In this document: positions 22,126 through 33,670 of the stretch, in pieces
Position numbering within the stretch: position 1 is the stretch's first letter
Layout of the letters: every line of letters starts with the position of its first letter
NCBI GenBank assembly: GCA_022575985.1
Contig: JAKSXM010000142.1
Coordinates: 5,458,001 to 5,522,000, forward strand
Direction of reading: 5' to 3'
Origin: Anagrus nilaparvatae
Taxonomy: Eukaryota; Arthropoda; Insecta; Hymenoptera; Mymaridae
Length of the DNA stretch: 64,000 nt
The notes under the pieces: generated by a model
What the model saw: the letters and a program-made list of their open reading frames with translations, nothing else
Told to the model about the DNA's origin: nothing
Databases searched by the model: none
Program-made: the position numbers and the translations under genes

Positions 22126-24590
22126 TTTTATAAAGACACTATATTTTGAAAAATTAATTTTTCTAATCTAATCCAAGCTAATGAATAAAATAATAGTACA
22201 TTTTGTTAGATTCAAATCGAAAAAGGAATTATGTGTTTCCTTGAGATATAAACACAAAGGATGTATTTGTATATATCAAATAAAGCTTTTGATCAAGTAT
22301 AGTGAGAGACTAGATATTTTCATGAGTTCCGGATAGTATCGATACTATTTCGTTGACATCCTCTTGAATACTGATTTACACTAAAATATATCGATTTTAA
22401 ACCCAGTACAAATGTTTTTATATGCACTTTCTCTCTCTCTCTCTCTTTCTCTTTGTATTTTCTATAGTTATTTACGATGTTCATATTATAGCTATGAGCC
22501 TGTCTTGTTACCTGAGTTATGTTTTATGTACCCAAAGTATTAAATTATCCTCCGCAGTATCGAATAAAATGATAAATAATATTCCAAGATGCAGCTTGTT
22601 ATTTTTTATCAATCAAAATATTAATATAATAAGAATAATTAGTGAATTGACATGTAACTATTATTTATTTTGTTAATACTTGTTTTTTATGGAAACGAAT
22701 TAATCTTACATAACGAATGCCAATATTTTTTTTTTTTTACCAAAGAGGTGCTAGCAAAATAACACCTATCGATTATTTAGCTTTTATATATAGAAAATCA
22801 AGCCACATATACAAATTTTCTCTCTTTGTTGCTATATATTTTGAAAGCGAAGCAACGAGAGACATCGGTAAATTCAGTGATAAATTAGCGTTCATCGTGT
22901 CAATAAGTTTTCTCTCTATAGGCAATCAACCAAATAAACTAATTAAACGTCATTATTTTTTTTTTTTATTTCCCGAACCAAATAAACCGAAGCCTAGAAG
23001 CTTTTTCTATGCCAAAAATCTAGTTAAATCTTATCTCTCCACGACGTCTGATCAGTGCAGGAGCAAATCGCCTCGTTTTTTTTCATAAGTCGAATAATAT
23101 TTCTTCTTTCCTTTTATACATTCCAGGCGATGCGCCAGTAGTAACTATCGATTTCCTCTATTTCCTTCTTCTTCTTTATTTTCTTTTCCTCTATAGATTT
23201 CAATTTTTCCTTTTCTGTATAGCTCGCCTAATATATACATTTTTTTTGTCATAGGGTAATTACGGCTGCCTTTTTTTTTTCTTTTAATCGCTTTAATGTA
23301 ATGTAATTGTATTTGTTCTGCTATGTTAGCTTTCAATCTTCATTAGGACTCTTCTTATTTAAAAAAAATCGGGTAATGATCTAAAAATTTCATACATAAA
23401 AGTTTTTAACGATTCAGCATATTCTTTTTTTGTTGTTATACAATAGTAATTAAAGGATAATAAAAAAAATATCATTAAACTTTTTTTTAAACATAATTTT
23501 AGAAACTATCTAAAACTGATCTTTTCCAGTCTTTTTATTTATAAAGTGTATTATTTCTTTTATTTCTATCATATTTCGTTTGTTCTTGGGAACCTGTTAA
23601 CTATAGTTTACTTTACTTATCTCAGGGCCAATTTTCTTGAATTTTTATTCTTAGAGTTTCAATTAGAAATGATTTTTTTTTTTTTGATAACTCTTATCTT
23701 TATTTCCGGTTGATCTGTACGAAGAAAAAAATTTTCTATCTTATAATGTAGTCAATTTTTATTCTCCGAACCTTTTTTTTATCTTTTTTAATCACACTAT
23801 ACCCTTGAAGCTAATAATTTTTTTCTTCTCTTCATATAAAATGAATTGTATTAAATTTTTTCTTTTTCTAATAAAAAAATTTTATATTTTATAAATTTCA
23901 AATAAAAGTACGTATTTTGTACGTTAAGCTGAATCAATTTTTTTTTTCTATATTAATATCATAAAATTTAAAAATTTTCATTAAAACGGCTACATGGTTT
24001 AACTATCTCTATTGATATTAAAATTTTTTTTCTCGGTATTATCAATTCGGTTACTATTTGTTGTTCCAATTAAATTTCAAAAGGATAATTAATTAATTGA
24101 AGATGTTGTTTAGGCCAGGTAATATGCGTTATTTTGAAAATGGATGGTTGATTTTATTGATTATCATTTACGAAAATTTGAATAAATCTGCATAAAAGCA
24201 AATCGAACCATTGCGTTATTTAAATAAGTCAGAAGAGAGATACGGTCTAGTTTAACATGAAATAGAATAGTCTACGGTATGGAACTCGGTACTAATAAGC
24301 CTTGCGTGGCCAAACACATCAATATGTTAAATTTACAAAAACACATACAGCACTCAGTGTGTAATAAACTAAATTATAGAATCGCTAAAATTTATTGACC
24401 AATAAAACCATGCGCTGTAAAATATTACTTTATTTTCCGAAACCACGAAAAATTTTACATATATCGCGCTTTAAATTACAAAAGCTTACAATATCCTCAA
24501 CTTTTTTTTATTTCTAAATCAAACTTCCTTTCAACCAAAAAAAACGCATTACAAGTTATCTAAAATAAAAAAATTACAATAGACTTTATA
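22126..24590. other. Non-coding DNA
   Basis: A CT microsatellite lies at about 22427-22450. Open frames at 22422-22676 and 22717-23088 (plus) are rich in Phe from T-runs and have no domain, so I do not call them. Poly(T)/pyrimidine-rich tracts dominate 23100-24050. Confidence 0.4.
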
Positions 24591-25002
24591 CACTGTAAAA
24601 AATAACTTTCTTATATTAACAAAAAAATTAGAACATTTTCGAAAAATTAGTAAATTTTCGAAAAAAATTGTAAATATTCGAAAAAAATCCTATATTTACT
24701 AAATTTAGTATATTCACAAAAAATTCGAGTATTCTCGAAAAAATTCGTATATTGATAATTTACAATTTCTTTCGAAAATTTACAAAAAATAGTTGTAAAT
24801 TTATGAAAAATATTTGTGAATTTACAACTTTTTTTCGTAAAATCAGAAAAAAAAATCGAGAATTCTCGAATTTTTCGATAATATACTAAATTTAGTAAAT
24901 TTACGATTTTTATCGAATAATTACAAAATTTTTTAAAAACTCGCTAATTTTTCGAAAAAATTCTATTTTTTTTGTAAATCTAAGAAAGTTATTTTTACAG
25001 TG
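24591..25002. mobile_element. Foldback MITE, copy 4
   Basis: A 412-bp copy with intact CACTGTAAAAAATAAC and TTATTTTTACAGTG ends and TA on both flanks. The interior matches the family, including ACTAAATTTAGTA in both halves. Confidence 0.9.
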
Positions 25003-27972
25003 TATTTATATTTATGTGAACTCCAAATTTCACCTAATTTCTTAGTTTTTCCAAATTTTTACCACACTAAAAACATAGGAAGGGGTATAATTTTAACTGA
25101 AAACTGTTTTGGAATTTCTTTCATGGTAGCTAAGCAAGAAATAATAAAAATTAGAGTAAAAATTAATTTTAATAGGCAATAAAAATAATACAATGAGAAT
25201 AAAAAAAAGGAAATATTGATAAAAGTATGAATGATTTTTTTGAATAATTAAAAAAAAAAAAATTAAAATTGGTAAACCGATATTTCGTTTGATTAATAAT
25301 AAAAATAAAATAAATGATAGTTAAAAATTGATCTGTAAATTAAACTGCTATAAGGTTAAATGAAAAAAGAGAAAAAAAAATGAATGTTTTGGTATTAAAT
25401 AATATTAGTCCCGATAATGCAGTCGATTGATCAATTATTGTACGGTCTATAGCTTAAAATAACTAAATCTGTTTGAGTTTATGCGTAACATAATCCTTGC
25501 ATTGAAAAAAAAAAAAATTATAGCAGTAAGTATAGACCTACGTGTATGTGTGGAGAAATGAAATTTTTGCTAAACCTGCATTTATCAAAATATTCCATAT
25601 TTTCTGTATACATGCCTTCTGTTCAATTGATATACATTTTGTATATATTTTACGTAGAGTATAATATAAAATGAAAATCACAGTTTCAAAAACTAACTGC
25701 ACACACATATATCGACTTATTGAAAAATTTTAAAATCTATGTACATTTAAAACGTCAGTATTTTTAGTTCACATATATATATGTTTCAACACATGTATTT
25801 TTGCAGATGCTCATTTAAAAAAAAAAATTTGCAATTTGTTGTATTATTGCTCTATATGTGATAGGAGAGACGATCGATAGTATTCGAAATTTAATGAAAC
25901 GATATACATATATGTTTTTACGCATTGAAAGTGTAGAAATAAATTAGATTTTGTGACATTAAATCAAATTAAACTGTGTAAAATAAAAAAAAAAAATAAA
26001 TAAAAAAAATTATTCAGCAAAAAAATAATTTGAATGGGAAATTATGTAGGTGCAATATGTAAAATTTTGATTATAAGCATTAAAAGTAGTGTATATAGGA
26101 TAATATAAAATAAATTGCAAGCTATTCTTAGTTTTTCTGTCATATTCTCATATTCGTGTGTAAGAATATTTTAACTCTCTCAATTTCATAATATAATAAA
26201 ATGAATTTTAGTCTAAAAGTAGTTTTAATGGCACAACCCTGTATAAGCCACGTAGGCGGGTTGGTTTCAAATCGCTTTCAAAGTACAACCCACTTGTACT
26301 CTGTTATTATGATAGCAGTATATATACATACAACTTAGAACTTTTGAAATAGCCGTTAAAATAGTTAACTAGATGTATTACCTAGACAATGAATACCAAA
26401 AGACAACTCCTAAAACCTATAATATCTTTTTTTCCCATTATTCCAAATCTATTGAAATTTAATACCATTCATTTCTAAGTTTTCAGTAATTTTTTACGTA
26501 AAAGGAGAAAAATCTTTTTTGGGGATGGAGGGCATCAAACATTCAAAAGATTCTGTGCTTTTTTTCTGCATTGCGACTGTATACCGAATTGCGAGCTTTT
26601 TAAAAAAAAATAAATAAATAATTCAAAAGTTTTTACGTTAGCCAACCAAGTTAAAAATAAAAAAAATTTAACTCAAGTGCTGACATCGTTCACTGGTAAA
26701 ATGTAAAAATGCAGTAGAGAACAGTGGAGTAAAAAAAAAAAAGAACGAATGGTTTAATTAAAAAGATAAATAACAGTAAAATGCAATAAATAATTAAATA
26801 ATAGATGAATCATTGTCAACCTAATGTATTTAATTTTTTATTTACATTAAAATAAATTCGAGAATTTTTACAAATTTAAGTTTTTACAACACTGCAATGA
26901 AGTATTATTAGAATTTTTATTATTATTACTTAATCAAAAAGAGAGAGTTCAAAATATGACATGCTTAAATTTATATAGAAGTTTAATTCCCACAGGAACT
27001 CGATCTAAGCTCTAGGCAAAGTTAGCTGGGTCTACTGCGCGGCATACCAAGGTTCAATTAAATCTTACCGCGAGATATCTCGAGTTATTTCTCATTGTCC
27101 ATATTCTATATATAGTTACAGTTTCCAATCTATCAACAATTTCTCGAATACCTACTGTTGTTGTTGTTCTTGTTCTATATAAGGATATCCAAAGGTATTC
27201 TCTATTGGGAAATGTTACGTAAGAGCTTTTATATACATCGCGTTTTCCGGATTTCTCAAGTTCATGCTTCAAATGAACAGTTAATATTTCTGCTTGGAGT
27301 TTTGGAGAAAATTTTCGGTCAAAAGTTGCATTATACTAGGAGAAAACGTCAAGAACAAGAACCTTTAATATTCATCTCATCATTAAAATATCTATTGTTG
27401 AAATAGTTTATACAACCTTTCAGAAACTATTATTATCAGAATGGAATTTAATTTAAACGGACCAATAGATTGTATCTCTTTTTTTTAATAATTTCTATAT
27501 AACTTATCGGATTATGATTATTTGATTTTAATTTAATTTAATGAGAGCTAAACAAAACATTAATAAATAATTTTAATAGAAAGAGCTCTTAGCATGAGAA
27601 AATTTCTATTATAATAAATTTATTATTAAAATAAAAATTATTTCTGCTTATTTTAGACGCCAAGCCGTCAAACCTTATAAATTTTGCATACATAAAGAGA
27701 GTCTTAGTACTGAATATATACTAAAACGCAAATGAAGTTACGTTCCGGAACTAATCATATTTGCATGAGGAACAGCACAAACCCCTTTGAACCTCGAGTA
27801 TTACGTCTTATGTCTTTATTGCCACTCTGTGTACACTACTTATTACACTCGCATTATGTATAACCTCAAAAGCCTTATTTTTATTATTCTCTCATCAAAC
27901 GAGCTAAACTGTCAGACCTTTAATTCTAAATAAATAACATATAATAATAACGTTAATTTTCAATCTTTTCAG
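25003..27972. other. Non-coding DNA upstream of the membrane-protein exon
   Basis: No gene supported. GC-balanced patches at 26990-27060 and 27720-27840 lie within 1.1 kb of the coding exon and could be promoter-proximal. An acceptor-like CAATCTTTTCAG ends at 27972, which would start the 5' UTR portion of the coding exon. Confidence 0.4.
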
Positions 27973-28141
27973 ATAACGCTAACTCTTCTTCCAAATAACA
28001 TATCCAAATACCTTTGTCCAAGTAACAATGCTCAACATATCTCATCGTCTTCTCCTATTGGAATAATATCATTTTAATAACTAAAGATAAATAATTTTTA
28101 TAAAGTTTTATTATTTTACGCTTCGATCATGCGAATGGTAA

Positions 28142-29480
28142 ATGATGCTCAGGCCCAGCAACAGTGGTTTGAGGCTGGACCTGACAGAAAATACTCCAGA
28201 TAGCTCATTGACATCGCGTTTACCAAATTTGGTTGAACATGCCGAAGACAATTATCAATCGTCTCTCGGTGAAAACTTGAATAGTAAGCTGCCTAACCTT
28301 GTTGAGGGTTCAATGGACTATGGTAGCGAACGAAGGTCCTCCCAATACTTGGATTACGATGCTGGAACCAGACCCATTATTCAAAATCCAATCAATACCA
28401 TACCTATGGGCGGCATTCCTTACATCCCTGAAACCAGCTACCTGCAGGATGGGGGATACCTTTCCTACGATCCAAAAACATTCGAGCAGAATGGTTTGGA
28501 GAGGTACGACAACAGGCTGTATCCAGAAAACGGGAGTTTGAGGTATGATAGAAGAATAAATGAACGTGGTTATCAAGAATCTGATCTGGATGTTCCTTAC
28601 GAGAGAACTACAAATACTAATACGATTAGATCTAACTATGGGCAGGAATCCGTTCAAGATGGTACCAGGCGGTATTCTAGGGATCTATCGGATTACGAAT
28701 TCAGATATGCAGAAGAAACGCTCAAGCTTGAGCCGAAAAAAGATTTCAGGCATGCAACAGCAACTTCTGGTTATGAATCCGGATTGAAGACTCGAGAAAG
28801 TTATGATCTCGAGTCATCACGCTCTAATCAAGCAGAGCTTGCTTGTAGATCTTATGATTCTAAGTACCATTCTGTGGGGAAGGTGTATGGAACGTTGCCA
28901 CGGTATGAAGTTTCCAGTAAATATGATCACGAGTATGAACAAAGAGGAGCAGCTACAAATTTATCAATGAGTGGTTACGAAACAACGAGGCCTAAGATTT
29001 ACGATAATTCAAAATATGAGATGATGCCATCTAAGGGATTTGAGAGGGGGAAATACGAAACTTCTAGCTCCAGATATCCTGAATCTTTAAAGTCTTCCTA
29101 TGAACAAAATACAAAATCAGGAGAAAGCACTTCTACTGCGCATGTTACTTTTGCTAAAAGAAATACTGAAAGTTCAGATGAAGTTGTTTCCGAAAAAATA
29201 AACGGTTATAGAAAAAATAATTTTGAAGCTTATGGTGTCTATGCTGATCAGGAAGACGATCATGGGTTTATAACTGATAAAAAATCATCTCAAACTAATT
29301 ATAAAGGAGTTGTTGTAAATGCTAGTGGTGAATCAAGTGTTGTTGAACAAAAAAGGACTAAAGACGGAAGTTCGGTAATGCAAAATAGTCAATGGTGCAG
29401 GCCTACCATATTGTTGTTATTATTGACATTGTTAGTTATTTCATTTGTTTTTGTAGCTGGTGTCTTACTCTACTATAACC
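28142..29480 (+). CDS. Single-pass membrane protein, first coding exon (Tyr-rich N-terminal domain + TM)
   Basis: This exon gives 446 complete codons and ends in phase 1 at a consensus donor (ACC|GTAAGT, 29481). The start is ATG at 28142, with an in-frame TAA immediately upstream. The first ~415 residues are hydrophilic with no signal peptide. LPNLVE occurs twice (residues 27-32 and 50-55). The rest is rich in Tyr-Glu and Tyr-Asp steps (RYE, KYD, GYE, KYE), Ser and Arg. A hydrophobic segment runs from residue 421 to 443 (PTILLLLLTLLVISFVFVAG) just after C419. The absence of a signal peptide and the long polar N-terminus suggest a type II protein with a cytoplasmic tyrosine-rich tail and an extracellular part encoded by later exons. 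I do not recognise the family. If the intron is retained, translation stops at 29503 after seven more residues. Confidence 0.85.
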
Positions 29481-30837
29481 GTAAGTTTCAAAACTTTTAC
29501 TAACATTAAATTCTTGCATGAATTCAATTAGCTTTTTATTTTAACAAAAAACTCAATAAAATCTAAATATAAAAACTGCATATAAACTTAAACTACGTGC
29601 CCTTCTAAAATAAATACCCTGAAAAAATGCCTTAACGAGAGCCTAATGTAAATTATGAATTAAAAAAAAAAACCCTAGAGCGGAACGCGAGAAATAATAA
29701 TTACTTTTTTAATTATACTTAAAATATTAGATAATATTGTATATAATAAGTTAGTTGCTTATTTTAATAAAATAATTATTACTGAACAGCATAGTTCAAT
29801 AATCTATATATTTTGTAAATTTACGGTAACTAATCTGTTTTATTACAAAGAATATTATTTCATAATAGTTTTAGCCAAAAATTTCTTAAAAAAGCAGAAA
29901 ATATCCAATAAATTTTTCCTTTTTTTAGTTATAATCTTTGGAAATAGTGTTCTTGTCAGAACATGAAATACAAAACTCAGTTCGATTCAAATTTTTATTA
30001 TCAATTCTTTTTACAACAAATTTATTACTTTTTTATTCACAATTTTTTATAACCAAAAAAGTAATCTAGTAATTATATCTAATAATTATATAATAAGTAC
30101 TTATTTATCATCTGAATCCAATCATTTACTAATCAAAAACTCAATAAAAACAATTATGACATTTAAAAATTAAACAATCAATATTACTTAGTAACAGATA
30201 AAAATTTAAATTGAAAATTTCAAATATTTAATATTTGCGTTCATAACAAATAGTCATGTACAGCCATGTTAAGCCAATACAATTAAAACAAAAAAGGTTC
30301 TTAGAGTAATAATTTTTTACCTGCCCCAACAACTGCTTTTAATACAAAATATGCTAGGTGTATGCACTTTTGTCCTTAAGTTTGTGCAATACTATTTTAG
30401 ATCCTGATCCTGAATAATTTGTCCTAATACCAAAAAACCATATTTTTCGAACAATTCTGCCAGTTAGTTTGAGATACTTCATAAGAAATTTATTTAATTG
30501 TTCTCAAAATGATAGGTGATATACTCTCTAAATCCTATTTCGTAAGTCTAACGCAAAAACTACAAAATAGAAAATTTTTACAAATTACAAATTGGTAAAA
30601 TCATTTTTAATTTCTAAATCATAAAATTACAAATTGAATTTGGTAAATTTAAAAATTACAAATTTGTAGAGTAGGTACTATTTTGTAAATACCAGAAATT
30701 ACAAAATACATAATTTGTAAATAAGAGGGGCGGTTATTGCGCACGGACATGAAATTAATAACCACAAAATAAATCATAACAGCTGATTTTGGCGTTTAAG
30801 GCACTGGTGAAGTTAGCTGGTGCACCTAGCACTTAGC
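29481..30837. other. Intron sequence
   Basis: Intron between the membrane-protein exon and the 36-nt exon. It is AT-rich; a TTACAAAT-like low-complexity stretch lies at 30555-30720. No gene seen. Confidence 0.5.
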
Positions 30838-31455
30838 CTGGTGAAGAGGGGTATAGTTATGACTAATTTAAGGGTCAAGCCCCAATTTTTAATTGAAAAG
30901 ACACCGATTTTTGTGATCAACAACCCAAAAAACCCTATTAGACCAAATCTCGGAGGGCTAGAGTGAAAGTTTCGAAAACACCCCATTTAGGGTAGTTATG
31001 GCTAATTTAATGGCGAAGACCTAATTTTCAATTGAAAAAACATCGATTTTTGTGATCAGCGACCCAAAAAACCCTATTAGACCAAATCTCGGAGGGCTAG
31101 AGCGAAAGTTGCGAAGACACCCCATTTAGGGTAGTTATGGCTAATTTAATGTTGAAGACCTAAATTTTAATTGAAAAGACACCGATTTTTGTAATCAGCG
31201 ACCCAAATAACCCTATTAAACCAAATCTCGGAGGGCTAGAGTGAAAGTTTCGGAAACACCCCATTTAGGGTAGTTATGGCTAATTTAATGGTGAAGACCT
31301 AATTTTCAATTGAAAAGACACCGATTTTTATGATCAGTGACCCAAAAAACCCTATTAGACCAAATCTCAGAGGGCTAGAGCGAAAGTTGCGAAAACACCC
31401 TATTTAGGGTAGTTGTAGCTAATTTAATGGTGAAGACCTAAATTTAGACCAAATG
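30838..31455. repeat. 139-bp tandem satellite (about 4.4 copies)
   Basis: The block GATCAGCGACCCAAAAAACC (and variants) occurs at 30915, 31054, 31193 and 31332, exactly 139 bp apart. Each unit continues with CCAAATCTCGGAGGGCTAGA, then a CACCCCATTTAGGG block and GTTATGGCTAATTTAA. It is the same family as the palindromic patch at 4561-5155. Confidence 0.9.
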
Positions 31456-31700
31456 GGTCTTATAATCACGCATATAAAAAATTAGTAAATATAACCAAAA
31501 TAACGATTTTGTTTACTAAGTTCAGTGTGGTTAAAAGTCACTATAAATTTTTAGTAAAATTTACTAAAAAAATTTGTTTATAAAACTAAAACCTCAATTT
31601 TTTAGTGAAATTTACTAATTTTTTGGTTATATTTACCAATATTCATTAATTTGTGTTTACTAAATTCATTGAGGTTAATTTTACTGTTCTTTTTTTTGCG
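31456..31700. mobile_element. Degenerate inverted-repeat element (~245 bp)
   Basis: The left end CACGCATATAAAAAATTAG and the right end on the minus strand CACGCAAAAAAAAGAACAG are imperfect inverted repeats. Inner parts also pair (AGTAAATATAACCAAA on the left against the same motif from the right arm, and TTTACTAAGTTCAGTG against TTTACTAAATTCATTG). It is non-coding and lies exactly between two satellite arrays. Its style resembles the foldback MITEs, but the termini differ. Confidence 0.5.
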
Positions 31701-31799
31701 TGATATTTTCGATCTAGGGACTTCGAAGAATTCAGTTTTAGGGACTTAAAATAATCGGATCTTAGAGACTGTATTGTAACGTATATTATTTTAGATCAA

Positions 31800-32440
31800 C
31801 ATAAGAGTAAAAAATGGGTTCAGCATGATAGGATAAATACTACCAGATAAATTCGGCTATCCAGGGGTCCATTGGGCCCTATCTGGTAAAAAAAAATTCT
31901 GATGTATAAATTGATTCCTAAGGTCGAAAATGGACTGTTGGGGTAAAAAATGGGCCGAGAATGACAAAATAAATACTAACGTATAAAATCAACTATCTTG
32001 GGGCCCATTGGGCCCAATTGGGAAAAATGAGATACTGAAGTACAAACTGATCTCTAGAAATAAAAATAGACTGTAGTGCTAAAAAATGGATCTAGCATGA
32101 TAAAATAAATACCAACGGATAAAATCCGCAATCTAGGAGCCTATATGGGGCCCAATCGGAAAATAATCAAATCATGATGTATAAATCGAACCCCGGGGAT
32201 GAAAATAGGCTAGAGGGGTAAAAAATGGGTCCAACATGGTAGAATAAATACTACCAGTTAAAATCGGGTATCCGATGGCCAATTGGGCCCTATCTGGTAA
32301 AAAAAAATTCTGATGTATAAATTGATTCCTAGGGTCGAAAATGAACTGTTGGGGGTAAAACATGGGAAGAGAATGACAAATTAATATCAAAGGATAGAAT
32401 TCGCTATACTTAGGCCCATTGGATCCAATCGGGAAAAAAT
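31800..32440. repeat. 137-bp tandem satellite with trimeric higher-order pattern
   Basis: The block GTAAAAAATGGG (with variants) occurs at 31807, 31943, 32079, 32218 and 32355, a period of 136-139 bp. Units 1 and 4 share CTATCTGGTAAAAAAAAATT and a following stretch not shared with the others, and units 2 and 5 share GAGAATGACAAA, so the pattern A-B-C-A-B repeats every ~411 bp. The minus-strand frame at 32172-32390 is a shadow. Confidence 0.85.
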
Positions 32441-33397
32441 GAGAATTAATATTTTACATTATTATTTAATTGTAAATAAAGCTTTAATTAAATTTGCGGG
32501 TTGGAATAAAAGAAAAGAGTAGTTTCTTTTGCTTTAAGTACTATTTTTTTTAAATTCCTTTATGATTAGTTTCAAGCATAAAGTAAAGGAAGTTTTTTTG
32601 TCAATTAAGTTTTTTAGGAGCTAGTTTTACCCTCTTTTTTAAGGATGGTAGTCAGATATATCATAGTTATATCAGTTATATGTATAATATTAAGCAATGC
32701 ATGGTATCAAGAAACCAGTTTGCAAGCTTGCATTTAAATAAGAAAATTGTATACGGTTTTTGTTATTCTTTTTTATAACTTCTCGTAAAAAAGGTTTTGA
32801 ATTCTATGAAATGATCCTTAAAAATTAATTAATTTATAGAAATTAATTTGCTTGAATATAAGTGATTAGTATAGTTCCTTAAACCCTTATATTTTTGTGG
32901 CGAAAAAAATGTTCGAAGCGACACTTTTTTTTTCATTTATCCTAATATCTACATAAATTCTTAAAAATATAGAAAGAAAATACAAACTAGTATAAAGTGA
33001 CGTAATCAATGTTTTTGTTATAAATTGAAATTTCTATAAGGTAGAATCAAAATTGCTTAAAGGAAAATTAGTATTCCTGTCTTATAGCAACAAGCTAAAG
33101 ATATTTCAACTGCCACAGTATATTGTTAAAAAAATGTATTTTTCTCTTCTCTATAAACTTTAATGATACTTATTACTAAAGTTTCAAAGAATTAAGGTAT
33201 ATATAGTCAAAAATATATCGATTACTTGTGCGATTTTCTTAATAACGGTAATAATCCTTTAAAAAAAAGAAAAAAAAAGGAGAAAAGTAATTCTTTTGTC
33301 ACTGCTGAGTTTCAAACGATTAGTTATAAGCAATTTTCTGTATGTGAGTCTGTATAAAGCACAGGTATAAAATAGTAATGCCAATAGCGACGTCTAG
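32441..33397. other. Intron sequence
   Basis: AT-rich intron DNA with no supported feature. Confidence 0.45.
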
Positions 33398-33670
33398 TTT
33401 GTGACACGTGCTGGTGATACGTTAGTTGAAGAGAACGTTGGAACTGTCTCATTCCCCAGTAGTGTAGTTTTATATGTCGAATTTGTCATGCTAGTCACGT
33501 AGGAACTTGCCACTAGCGAAACTGTTCGGTCGGAATTACAATGCATAAAAGGCTACTACCCAGTAGTTGTAGACGAGGAAGATTCGACCCTAAGAAAAAA
33601 AGCACTAGTAGATATTGGCTTTGAAAATTACACATCCATAAAATACCCTAGAGCCGATACTAAAGCGTAA
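33398..33670 (+). pseudogene. Coding-like relic or unrecognised exon
   Basis: One frame reads as protein-like, GC-balanced sequence for 90 codons with a single in-frame stop (TAG, 33500-33502). The segment before the stop contains AGDTLVEENVGTVSFPSS. The segment after it runs 55 residues and includes YYPVVVDEEDSTLRKKALVD and FENYTSIKYPRADTKA before TAA. There is no low-complexity bias, and the surroundings are markedly more AT-rich. No clear splice sites bracket it and I recognise no family. It may be a decayed gene fragment, or the downstream part may be an exon. Confidence 0.35.

Noticed and set aside
22717..23088. 123-codon plus-strand frame
   Set aside because: Phe-rich from poly(T) tracts; no recognisable family features.
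28299..28787. Overlapping open frames on both strands inside the membrane-protein exon
   Set aside because: They are shadows of the 446-codon frame, which has the start context, composition and donor site.
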